The notes under the pieces were generated by a model. The model was not told the origin of the DNA. It worked only from the letters and a program-made list of their open reading frames with translations, and made no database searches. The position numbers were made by a program, and so were the translations under genes. A stretch of 64,000 nt of DNA from Caulobacteraceae bacterium (lineage in GTDB: Bacteria; Pseudomonadota; Alphaproteobacteria; Caulobacterales; Caulobacteraceae), in the NCBI GenBank assembly GCA_947475735.1, contig CANJLQ010000002.1, forward strand, positions 267,513 through 331,512, given 5' to 3'. Numbering within the stretch: the stretch's first letter is position 1; every line of letters starts with the position of its first letter. Positions 38,704 to 47,139 of the stretch are shown piece by piece.

Positions 38704-39236
38704 TCCGGCTCGCGCTCGCCGACCTCGGCCGGGCGGACGGCCAGCAGCCAGCCGTCGGCGATGTGCAGTTCCGGCACCGCCTCGCGGGTGAACGGCAGGT
38801 ACCAGGTCGGCCCCCCGGCAACGGGCGCGATCTCCAGCATGTCGTCGGCGCCGAAGTTCTGGACCGCCTTGACCGAGCCCAGCACCTCGCCCGCCTCATC
38901 TCGGGCCTGCAGCCCGACAAGGTCGGTCAGGTAGAACTCGTCCTCGTCCGGCTCGGGCAGGGCCTTACGCGGGACGTGGAGCTTGAGGTTCCGCAGGGCG
39001 TCGGCCTCCTCCTTGGTCGCGACCTCCTTGACCCGGGCCACAAGCCCGTCCTTGGTAACGCGCGCCGGGCCCAGCGTCAGAGCATGGCTGCCGTCGGCGC
39101 GCAGGAGCGGCCCATAGGCGGTCAGCGCCATGGGATCGGCCGTATAGGTCGTGATCCGCACCTCGCCCTTGACCCCGAACGCCCCGGCGACGTGGGCGAC
39201 GAGGATGAGTTTGGAATTGGGGGTCGCTGCAGACAC
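38700..39236 (-). CDS. rimM: 16S rRNA processing protein RimM
   Basis: A 178-residue factor that helps mature the 30S head domain, binding ribosomal protein S19. The N-terminal domain is LVAHVAGAFGVKGEVRITTY; the C-terminal PRC-barrel domain contains EFYLTDLVGLQARDEAGEVLG and ends WLLAVRPAEV. The start is GTG with GGAG about nine bases upstream. It follows rpsP on the minus strand, separated by a family B element. The usual next gene trmD is absent: a convergent yegP follows instead. Confidence 0.95.
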   Translation of the reverse strand: MSAATPNSKLILVAHVAGAFGVKGEVRITTYTADPMALTAYGPLLRADGSHALTLGPARVTKDGLVARVKEVATKEEADALRNLKLHVPRKALPEPDEDEFYLTDLVGLQARDEAGEVLGSVKAVQNFGADDMLEIAPVAGGPTWYLPFTREAVPELHIADGWLLAVRPAEVGEREPD

Positions 39237-39244
39237 AGGAAACT

Positions 39245-39372
39245 CCGCTCATCCCCGCGAAAGCGGGGACCCAGTCCTTAAGTGAGGCAAGGCGATCTGG
39301 ATCATCACCAACAACCCTCTTTGAGTGTCATCGCCCAAAGCACTGGGTCCCCGCTTTCGCGGGGATGAGCGG
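39245..39372. repeat. inverted-repeat element, family B copy 2
   Basis: The left arm (39245-39279) repeats the family B end sequence, again with a CCCCGC-GAAA-GCGGGG hairpin; the right arm (39342-39372) is its near reverse complement. It fills most of the space between rpsP and rimM, two genes that are normally co-transcribed, so the transcript would carry the folded element. Confidence 0.9.
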
Positions 39373-39386
39373 AAAAGAAGAGACCC

Positions 39387-39974
39387 TTAGGCCTCGGTCT
39401 TCTCTTCTTCGGCGGCCGGAGCGTCTTCAGCCGGAGCTTCGGCGGCCGGGGCCTCCTCGGCGGCGGCTTCCGGAGCGGCGTCTTCGGCAGCAGCCTCTTC
39501 AGCCGGAGCCTCTTCGACCGGCGGAGCGTTCTTGGCGGCTTCGGCGGCGGCGGCGGCTTCTTCCTTGGCACGCTGGGCGGCTTCGGCGGCCTCGATCTTG
39601 GCGGCGGCTTCGGCCTCGGCGCGGTCGGCTTCGCGCTGGGCGCGCTCGGCGGCGCGTTCCTGGGCCTTCTTGCCCGGCTCGCCCTTCTTCAGGTTCTGGC
39701 CTTGCGTCCACTTGACCTTGCCGGCCAGGGCCTCGTCCTGGGACAGGAAGCGGGCGACGCGATCGGTCGGCTGGGCGCCCTTGCCCAGCCACTCGGCGAT
39801 GCGGTCCTGCTTCAGCGTCACGCGCGGCTTGTCGCCGTCGCGCGGCAGCATGGGGTTGTAGGTGCCCACGCGCTCGATGAACTTGCCGTCGCGCGGCGAG
39901 TGGCTGTCGGCGATGACGATGTAGTAGTAGGGGCGCTTCTTGGCGCCGCCGCGGGCCAGACGAATCTTCAGCAT
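39387..39974 (-). CDS. rpsP: 30S ribosomal protein S16 with long acidic tail
   Basis: A 195-residue S16. The first 85 residues are the normal protein: [25 protein letters not shown]-like [12 protein letters not shown] and the TDRVARFL region. After that come 100 or so residues of Ala, Glu and Pro with Lys-rich stretches ([19 protein letters not shown]), predicted to be helical then disordered, ending EEEKTEA. Bacterial S16 is usually about 80-90 residues. Extended tails occur in some alphaproteobacteria; their role is unknown. It lies 22 bases after ffh, on the same strand. Confidence 0.95.
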   Translation of the reverse strand: MLKIRLARGGAKKRPYYYIVIADSHSPRDGKFIERVGTYNPMLPRDGDKPRVTLKQDRIAEWLGKGAQPTDRVARFLSQDEALAGKVKWTQGQNLKKGEPGKKAQERAAERAQREADRAEAEAAAKIEAAEAAQRAKEEAAAAAEAAKNAPPVEEAPAEEAAAEDAAPEAAAEEAPAAEAPAEDAPAAEEEKTEA

Positions 39975-39996
39975 TGTCAGTCTCTTTCTAGGTAAA

Positions 39997-41541
39997 TCAG
40001 TCGGTTTTCTTGGGGAAGCCCGGCAGGCCCGGAAGGCCTCCCGGCATTTGTCCGCCGCCCAGGCCGGAGAGCCGGTCCTGAAGGGCTTTCATCTCTTGTT
40101 CGGTGGGCTCGGGCAGGCGTCCGCCGCCCAGCGCCTTCAGACGGCTGATGTCGGGACCCCCGCCCCCCATTCCGCCGGGGCCGCCGCCCATGCCCATGCC
40201 GCCCATCATGGCGGCCATCTTCTGCATGTTGCCGCGCCCGCCCTTGGCCAGGGATTTGACCATGTCGGCCATCTGGCGGTGCTGTTTCAGCAGGCGGTTG
40301 ATCTCCTGCACCTCGACGCCGGCCCCGGCCGCGACGCGCTTCTTGCGTGACGCATTCAACAGGTCCGGCTTCTTTCGCTCCGACTTCGTCATGGACGAGA
40401 TGATCGCCTCCTGACGAAGGATCATCCGGTCGTCGATGTTGGCGTCGGCCATCTGGGCCTTCATCTTGGCCACGCCGGGCATCAGGCCCATGATGCCCTG
40501 AAGCCCGCCCATCTTCTTCATCTGCTGCAGCTGGGCGGCGAGATCGTTCAGGTCGAACTGCCCCTTGGCCAGCTTCCTGGCCATGGCCTCGGCCTTGGCC
40601 TGGTCCAGCTCTCCGGCGGCCTTTTCGACCAGGGCGACGATGTCTCCCTGGCCCAGGATGCGACCGGCGACGCGCCGCGCGTCGAACACGTCCAGCGCAT
40701 CGACCTTTTCGCCCGCGCCCAGATATTTGATCGGCAGGCCGGTGACGGCCCGCATCGACAGCATGGCCCCGCCGCGCCCGTCGCCGTCAGCGCGCGTCAG
40801 GACCAGACCCGTCAGCGGCAGCCGCTCGTTAAAGGCCGTCGCGGTCCGGACCGCGTCCTGGCCGGTCAGACTGTCGGCGACCAGCAGGGTCTCGACGGGA
40901 TTGGCGATGGAGGCGACCTCGGCCACCTCGTTCATCAGCGCCTCGTCCAGCGTGATCCGCCCGGCGGTGTCGAGGATCAGGACGTCGAAGCCCTGAAGCT
41001 TGGCCGACTGAAGCGCGCGTCGGGTGATCTGGACCGCGCTCTCGCCCTGGACGATCGGCAGGGTCGCGACCTCGATCTGCTTGCCCAGCTGGGCCAGCTG
41101 TTCCATCGCCGCCGGACGCCGGGTGTCCAGCGAGGCCATCATGACCTTCTTGCGATCGAACTTGGTCAGCCGCAGCGCCAGCTTGGCCGACGTCGTCGTC
41201 TTGCCCGACCCCTGCAGACCGGCCATCAGCACGACGGCCGGCGGCGTGGCGTTCAGGTTCAGCGGCGTCGGCTCCTCGCCGCCCAGCATCTCGACCAGGC
41301 CGTCATAGACGATCTTGATGACCTGATCGGCCGGACGGACCGAGCGGATGACCTCCTCGCCCGTGGCCTTTTCGGTGGCGAAGGCGATGAAGTCCTTGAC
41401 GACCGGCAGGGCGACGTCGGCCTCCAGCAGGGCCACGCGCACTTCGCGCATCGCCTCGGCCACGTCCTTTTCGGACAGGGCGCCGCGCCCGGTGATCCGG
41501 TCGAAAACGCCTGTCAGCCGCTCGTTCAGAGCCTCGAACAT
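39997..41541 (-). CDS. ffh: signal recognition particle protein
   Basis: A 514-residue GTPase that binds signal sequences and 4.5S RNA and delivers nascent chains to FtsY at the membrane. The N domain begins [20 protein letters not shown]. The G domain has [15 protein letters not shown] near 107, [16 protein letters not shown] and [11 protein letters not shown]. The C-terminal M domain is rich in Met and Gly ([18 protein letters not shown]). It heads the ffh-rpsP-rimM run on the minus strand. Confidence 0.97.
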   Translation of the reverse strand: MFEALNERLTGVFDRITGRGALSEKDVAEAMREVRVALLEADVALPVVKDFIAFATEKATGEEVIRSVRPADQVIKIVYDGLVEMLGGEEPTPLNLNATPPAVVLMAGLQGSGKTTTSAKLALRLTKFDRKKVMMASLDTRRPAAMEQLAQLGKQIEVATLPIVQGESAVQITRRALQSAKLQGFDVLILDTAGRITLDEALMNEVAEVASIANPVETLLVADSLTGQDAVRTATAFNERLPLTGLVLTRADGDGRGGAMLSMRAVTGLPIKYLGAGEKVDALDVFDARRVAGRILGQGDIVALVEKAAGELDQAKAEAMARKLAKGQFDLNDLAAQLQQMKKMGGLQGIMGLMPGVAKMKAQMADANIDDRMILRQEAIISSMTKSERKKPDLLNASRKKRVAAGAGVEVQEINRLLKQHRQMADMVKSLAKGGRGNMQKMAAMMGGMGMGGGPGGMGGGGPDISRLKALGGGRLPEPTEQEMKALQDRLSGLGGGQMPGGLPGLPGFPKKTD

Positions 41542-41820
41542 ACAAACCTCATCAAGGCGGGTGAGGCGGCTCCATACGACAACGGCCCCTGGCGACGATC
41601 ACGTCGGCAGGGGGTTCTCGCCAGCCTCGTCCCGAGCTGTCGGGGGTCGTGCCGGTGGAGACGCGAAGGTTCACTTGCGCCGGAAGCGGCGGCTTATGCT
41701 CGAAAAGCGTCCGTCTGTCGACTCTGGGCGAAACGCACATTGCATTTCAGCCAACGGGTCAGGTGTGGCGCTCTGGCGCACCCCTGTTACGGTAAGGCCC
41801 TGCCCCTGAGTGAGACTGCC

Positions 41821-44526
41821 ATGCCTGCCACGATGCCCGTCGCCGACAATCGCCTACGCGAGGAGGTGCGGCTGCTGGGCGGCCTGCTCGGCGAGGTCAT
41901 TCGTGACGAGGCCGGACAGGCGCTTTACGACCGGATCGAGGCGGTGCGCGTGGCCTCGGTCGGCTACCACCGCCATGCGGGTGCGCGCGGCTCGGCGGAG
42001 CTGGAGCGCCTCCTCTCGGACCTGTCGCTGGATGATGCGGTGGGGCTGGCGCACGGGTTCGCGGTCTTCTCCCTCCTGGCCAATGTGGCTGAGGACCGGG
42101 CGGGCAAGCGCCGGGCGCGCAGCCAGTCGGCCGAGGGGGCCCGGGCCGATACGCCGGACGGGGCCCTGGCCCGGCTGGATGCCGCAGGCCGGTCGATCGA
42201 GGATGCGCGGGCCCTGCTGTCGGACGCCCTGATCTCGCCCGTCCTCACCGCCCACCCGTCGGAGGTTCGGCGCAAGAGCGTGATCGATCGCATCGCCGCC
42301 GTGTCAGACCTGCTGGACGCCTGCGACCGCGATGATCTCGCCTGCGCGCCCGATGTCCTGCGGTCGGGGCTGCGGCGACAGGCCGTGATCCTGTGGGCTA
42401 CGCGCCTGGTCCGCACCACCGGCCTGGTGGTCCAGGACGAGATCGACACGGTCGTTTCCTTCCTGGAGCGGGTGTTCCTCAAGGTCGCGCCCGAACAGCT
42501 GGTCGACTGGCGACGGCGGCTGGATGCGCCGGACCTGAAGCCCTTCGTCCGCATCGGGGCCTGGGTCGGGGGCGACCGGGACGGCAATCCAAACGTCGAC
42601 GCCGCCGCCCTGCGCGCCGCCTTCGCGACGCCGGCCAAGGCCGTGCTGCGGCACTATCTGGAGGCGGTGAACACCCTGGGCGCGGAGCTGAGCCTGTCCG
42701 GCTCGCTGGTGCGGGTCAGCCCAGAACTGCAGGCCTTGGCCGATGGGTCGGGCGATGGTTCGCCCCACCGGGCCGACGAGCCCTATCGCCGCGCGCTCAG
42801 CCAGATCTACGCCCGACTGTCGGCCACGCATCGGATGTTGACCGGCGAGACCGCGCCCCGCCCCGCGCCGTTCGAGGCCCCGCCCTATGACGGCCCTGCG
42901 GCCTTTCGGGCGGACCTCAGCGTGCTGCACGACAGCCTGATCGCCAGTCATGGCGAGGTCTTCGCCGACGACGGCCTGTCCCGGCTGATCGCCACGGTCG
43001 ATGTGTTCGGCTTCCACATGGCGACCCTGGACCTGCGCCAGAACTCGGACGTCCATGCCCGCGTGGTCGCCGATCTGCTGCGGGTCGCCGGAGTCTGTCC
43101 GGACTATGCGGCGCTGGACGAAGAGGCGCGGCTGGCGTTGCTGGCGGACGAGCTGAAGACCCCCCGCCCCCTCTTCAGCCCCTATGCCGCCTACACGCCC
43201 GAGACCCTGAAGGAACGCGCGATCCTGGAGGCGGCGGCCGAGGCCATCGCCCGCTTCGGGCCCGACGCCATCCGCACCCACATCGTGTCCAAGACCGACG
43301 CGGCCTCGGACCTGCTGGAGGTCTATTTGTTGCTCAAGGAGGTCGGCCTCTATCGTCCGGAAGACCCCGGTGCTTGCCCGATCCAGGCCGCGCCCCTGTT
43401 CGAGACCATCGACGACCTGAGGGCGGCCAAGCCCACGCTGGAGCGGCTGCTGGCCGAACCCTCGGCCCTGGCCGTCGCCCGCGCGCGCGGCGTGCAGGAG
43501 GTCATGATCGGCTATTCCGACTCGAACAAGGACGGCTCCTACCTGACCTCGACGTGGGAGTTGCACGAGGCCTCACGCGCCCTGCTTTCGGTCACCCAGG
43601 CCGTGGGTCTGCGGCTCCAGCTGTTCCACGGGCGCGGCGGGGCGGTCGGGCGGGGCGGCGGGTCCAGTTTCGCCGGCGTCCTGTCCCAGCCGACCGGCAC
43701 GGTCGCGGGCCGCATCCGCATCACCGAACAGGGCGAGGTCATCGCCAACAAATACGGCGAGCCCGACGTGGCGCGCCGCAACCTCGACGCCCTGACCGCC
43801 GGCACCCTGATCGCGTCCCTTGCCCCGCCGCCGGACGAGGCCATGACGGCGCGGCACGGCGCGACGGCCGCCGCCCTGTCGCGCGCCTCGATGGCCGCCT
43901 ATCGGGCCCTGGTCTATGAGACGCCGGGCTTCGTCGATTACTTCCGCGCCGCCACCCCGATCAACGAGATCGCCGAGCTGAAGATCGGCTCGCGGCCGAC
44001 CTCGCGGACGGCCTCCACCGCCATCGAGGATCTGCGCGCCATTCCCTGGGTGCTGAGCTGGAGCCAGAGCCGGGTCATGCTGCCCGGCTGGTTCGGCTTC
44101 GGCTCCGCTTGCGAGGACGCCGACCCCGAGGAACTGCGCGCCATGGCCGTCGACTGGCCCTTCTTCCGGACCCTGGTCCAGAACATGGAGATGATCATGG
44201 CCAAGGCCGACATGACCATCGCCCGGCGCTATGCCTCCCTGGTCGAGGATCAGGCCTTGGCCGCTCGCGTGTTCGGGGCCGTGCAGGACGAGTGGGACAG
44301 GACGCAGGCGGCGGTGCTGTCGATCACGGGCCAGACCGCGCTGCTGGGCGGCCAGCCGGAGCTGGATCGCCTGATCCGGCTGCGGATGCCCTATGTCGAG
44401 CCCTTGAACCATGTGCAGATCGAACTGATCCGCCGCCGCCGCGCGGGCGACGACGATCCGCGGGTCCGCGAAGGCATCCTGCTGGCCATCAACGGGATCG
44501 CGGCGGGTCTGCGCAACAGCGGCTAG
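41821..44526 (+). CDS. ppc: phosphoenolpyruvate carboxylase
   Basis: A 901-residue anaplerotic enzyme that converts phosphoenolpyruvate and bicarbonate to oxaloacetate. The bicarbonate/PEP site is VLTAHPSE near residue 140, where most have VLTAHPTE. The second signature is GYSDSNKDGS near 565, and FHGRGGAVGRGGG near 600 binds the phosphate. QNMEMIMAKADM and the C-terminal GLRNSG are typical; the C-terminal NSG is close to the usual NTG. The ATG at 41821 was chosen from the fold; upstream in-frame sequence to 41740 has no family support. Confidence 0.96.
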   Translation: MPATMPVADNRLREEVRLLGGLLGEVIRDEAGQALYDRIEAVRVASVGYHRHAGARGSAELERLLSDLSLDDAVGLAHGFAVFSLLANVAEDRAGKRRARSQSAEGARADTPDGALARLDAAGRSIEDARALLSDALISPVLTAHPSEVRRKSVIDRIAAVSDLLDACDRDDLACAPDVLRSGLRRQAVILWATRLVRTTGLVVQDEIDTVVSFLERVFLKVAPEQLVDWRRRLDAPDLKPFVRIGAWVGGDRDGNPNVDAAALRAAFATPAKAVLRHYLEAVNTLGAELSLSGSLVRVSPELQALADGSGDGSPHRADEPYRRALSQIYARLSATHRMLTGETAPRPAPFEAPPYDGPAAFRADLSVLHDSLIASHGEVFADDGLSRLIATVDVFGFHMATLDLRQNSDVHARVVADLLRVAGVCPDYAALDEEARLALLADELKTPRPLFSPYAAYTPETLKERAILEAAAEAIARFGPDAIRTHIVSKTDAASDLLEVYLLLKEVGLYRPEDPGACPIQAAPLFETIDDLRAAKPTLERLLAEPSALAVARARGVQEVMIGYSDSNKDGSYLTSTWELHEASRALLSVTQAVGLRLQLFHGRGGAVGRGGGSSFAGVLSQPTGTVAGRIRITEQGEVIANKYGEPDVARRNLDALTAGTLIASLAPPPDEAMTARHGATAAALSRASMAAYRALVYETPGFVDYFRAATPINEIAELKIGSRPTSRTASTAIEDLRAIPWVLSWSQSRVMLPGWFGFGSACEDADPEELRAMAVDWPFFRTLVQNMEMIMAKADMTIARRYASLVEDQALAARVFGAVQDEWDRTQAAVLSITGQTALLGGQPELDRLIRLRMPYVEPLNHVQIELIRRRRAGDDDPRVREGILLAINGIAAGLRNSG

Positions 44527-44712
44527 GCCCTGCCTTGAATTACTGTCGCAGGATCATTGCGCCTGTGGCCGGTCATCGGCACGAATTCATGACCATGAAC
44601 GATCTTTAGGAAAGGATTCACCGGCCGGTCACGGAACTCCGCCGGTCCCGTCACCGAACACCGGCATACGGCAGCGCGTCGCCTCCCCGCGATCTCATCA
44701 GGACGCTCCGCC

Positions 44713-45018
44713 ATGAAAATCTTCGCCATCGCCTTCGCCGCCCTGGCCCTCTCGGCCGGCGCCACCTCCGCTCAGGATTATCGCATCTCCTTCGGGGACC
44801 TCGACCTGGGGTCCGTCTCCGGCGCCGACGCCTTCGACGCGCGTGTCGATGACGCCGCGCGGCGCGCCTGCCGGGGCGCGGCACCCCTGGCTTCGCACCA
44901 GTGCCGCATCCGCTTCCGCGCCGAAGCCATGCGCCTGCTGCCCAGCGTGCGCCGCGACGACTATGCCCGCGCCCGCGGCGGCCGCCAGCTCGCCATGGTC
45001 CCGGTGATCTACGGCTAG
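44713..45018 (+). CDS. UrcA family protein, exported
   Basis: A 101-residue secreted protein of the UrcA family, common in Caulobacterales and related groups. A signal peptide (KIFAIAFAALALSAGATSAQ) precedes the family motif ISFGDLDLGSVSGADAFDAR. The conserved Cys pair is in ARRACRGAAP and SHQCRIRF, which could form a disulfide. Function unknown. It is followed after 131 bases by a hybrid kinase gene on the same strand. Confidence 0.88.
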   Translation: MKIFAIAFAALALSAGATSAQDYRISFGDLDLGSVSGADAFDARVDDAARRACRGAAPLASHQCRIRFRAEAMRLLPSVRRDDYARARGGRQLAMVPVIYG

Positions 45019-45149
45019 GGCGACGGTCCTCGAAGCCGGGGCCGATGCGGATCGGTCCCGGTTTCGCGGCCCCTGGGGCTCTGAATATCAGCGTTCACGG
45101 CTTGGAAGCCAATTTCGTTCACGGTGGCCGCTTCGTTCGAGGGGCGTCC

Positions 45150-47102
45150 ATGACCATCGAAACCGACGATCGCGACTCGCTCGCCATCGCCCTCGCCGGA
45201 CTCAAGGGAGCGGGCGTCGGCTGGTGGCGGGTGCTCGATCCCGAGACGACCTGGTGGTCGTCGGGCATGTTCGAGATCGCCGGGCTTGATCCTGCCGGCG
45301 ACGTTCCGACGCGTGACCAGATCTTTCGGATGTACCATCCGGACGATTCCAACATCGTCGGTCGGACCTGGCGGCGGATGTTCGGGACCGACGAGGCGGT
45401 TCGGGTCCGCTACCGGATCGTTCGGCCATCCGGCGAGTACCGCCACGTCGTCAACTGGGGGCAGCGCCAACCGCCCGACGCCGACGGTCGCCGTTGGGTC
45501 TTCGGCATGGCCTTCGACGTTACCGACGAAGTCGACGACCAGGAGCTGTTCGAGAGCGAGCGCGCCTTCCGCTTCGTGGCCGAGCACACCTCGGACATGA
45601 TCGTGCGCAGCCGCATGGACGCCGGGATCACCTTCGCCTCGCCGGCGTCGAGGGCCGTCCTCGGCTACTCGCCGAGCGAGATCCTGGGCATGGCGCCGGC
45701 GGACATCGTGCCCGAGGACGACGTCGCCCGCATCCGCGACGTGCTGCGCGACCGCATCGCGCGCGGCGAACTGATCAGTCCGACCGGATACGAGTACCGC
45801 GGCCGACACAAGAACGGGCACCTCGTCTGGCTGGAGGCCAACCCACGCCTCGTCCTGAACGGCGCGGGCGAGCTGACCGAGATCGTCGATGTCGTGCGCG
45901 ACATCACGGCGCGAAAGAACACCGAAGCGGCCCTGGTTCAGGCTCGACAGGAGGCCGAGGCCGCGTCCCGGGCCAAGAGCGAGTTCCTGGCCAATATGAG
46001 CCACGAGCTGCGGACGCCCCTGACCAGCATCCTGGGCTTCTCACGGCTGATCGGACGCGACGGCGGTCTGTCGCCGGCGGACCGAACCCATCTGGACCTG
46101 ATCCGCAGCGCGGGCGAGACCCTGCTGGCCGTCGTCAACGACATTCTGGACTTCTCCAAGCTGGAAGCCGAGGCCCTGACCCTGTCGGCCGAGCCGTTCT
46201 CGGTGGACGAGCTGGGACAAGGCGTGGTCGCCCTTTTGGGTGGACAGGCCGACGACAAGGGCCTGGCGCTGACGTGTGATGTTCCAGAGGACGCCTGGCT
46301 CTCCGGCGACGCGCCCCGGCTTCGGCAGGTCCTCCTCAACCTGGTGTCGAACGCCGTGAAGTTCACCGAGCGCGGCGAGGTTCGCGTCCGGCTGAACGTC
46401 GGTACGGCCCAGGACGGTCGCTGCATGCTGGAAGCCACGGTGCAGGATACGGGCGTGGGCCTCGACCCGACCCAGATCGACCAGATGTTCGACCGCTTCA
46501 CCCAGGCCGACGGTTCGGTCTCTCGCCGCTTCGGCGGCACGGGGCTGGGACTGGCCATCTCCCGGCGGCTGATCGAGATGATGGGCGGCCAGATCGGGGG
46601 CGACAGCGACGGCCGCACGGGATCGACGTTCTGGTTCCGCGTTCCCCTCCCGGTCGCCGAAACGGCGGAGGCCGCCGAGGCCCAGACGGCTCACCCCATG
46701 CCGGATCGGCGCCTACGCGTTCTGCTGGCCGAAGACCATGCCGCCAATCGCGCTCTGATCGCTGCCCTGACCGCGTCGTGCGATCTGGATCTCGACATGG
46801 TCGAGAACGGCGAACAGGCGGTCGCCGCCGCGCGAACCGGCGACTACGACCTGATCCTGATGGACATGCAGATGCCGGTCATGGACGGCCCGACCGCCGC
46901 GCGCGCGATCCGCGCCGCGTCAGGCCCGGAGCGAGACACGCCGATCGTCGCCCTGACCGCCAACGTCCTGCCCGAACAGATCGCGCAGTGCCGCGCGGCG
47001 GGCATGCAGGGCCACGTCGCCAAGCCCGTCGATCCCCGCGCCCTGTTCGCGGCCATCGCCGAACATGCGCGTCCGCCCAAAGAAGAAGCCGCCGCGGCCT
47101 GA
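45150..47102 (+). CDS. PAS-containing hybrid sensor histidine kinase
   Basis: A 650-residue soluble hybrid kinase. Two PAS domains come first: about 10-130 (GVGWWRVLDPETTWWSSGMF) and 140-265 (FRFVAEHTSDMIVRSR, YRGRHKNGHLVWLEANPRL). The HisKA dimerisation block FLANMSHELRTPLTSILG carries the phosphoacceptor His near 284. The HATPase has LVSNAVKFTERGE and QDTGVGLD and GGTGLGLAIS. A receiver domain begins LRVLLAEDHAANRALI with the phosphoacceptor Asp in LILMDMQMPVMDG near 570. It lacks membrane segments, so it senses something cytosolic. The ATG at 45150 has GAGGGG upstream; an earlier in-frame ATG is at 45045. Confidence 0.9.
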   Translation: MTIETDDRDSLAIALAGLKGAGVGWWRVLDPETTWWSSGMFEIAGLDPAGDVPTRDQIFRMYHPDDSNIVGRTWRRMFGTDEAVRVRYRIVRPSGEYRHVVNWGQRQPPDADGRRWVFGMAFDVTDEVDDQELFESERAFRFVAEHTSDMIVRSRMDAGITFASPASRAVLGYSPSEILGMAPADIVPEDDVARIRDVLRDRIARGELISPTGYEYRGRHKNGHLVWLEANPRLVLNGAGELTEIVDVVRDITARKNTEAALVQARQEAEAASRAKSEFLANMSHELRTPLTSILGFSRLIGRDGGLSPADRTHLDLIRSAGETLLAVVNDILDFSKLEAEALTLSAEPFSVDELGQGVVALLGGQADDKGLALTCDVPEDAWLSGDAPRLRQVLLNLVSNAVKFTERGEVRVRLNVGTAQDGRCMLEATVQDTGVGLDPTQIDQMFDRFTQADGSVSRRFGGTGLGLAISRRLIEMMGGQIGGDSDGRTGSTFWFRVPLPVAETAEAAEAQTAHPMPDRRLRVLLAEDHAANRALIAALTASCDLDLDMVENGEQAVAAARTGDYDLILMDMQMPVMDGPTAARAIRAASGPERDTPIVALTANVLPEQIAQCRAAGMQGHVAKPVDPRALFAAIAEHARPPKEEAAAA

Positions 47103-47139
47103 GCCACGGCGGCCTTTCATCGTCAGGCGGGACCGCCGC

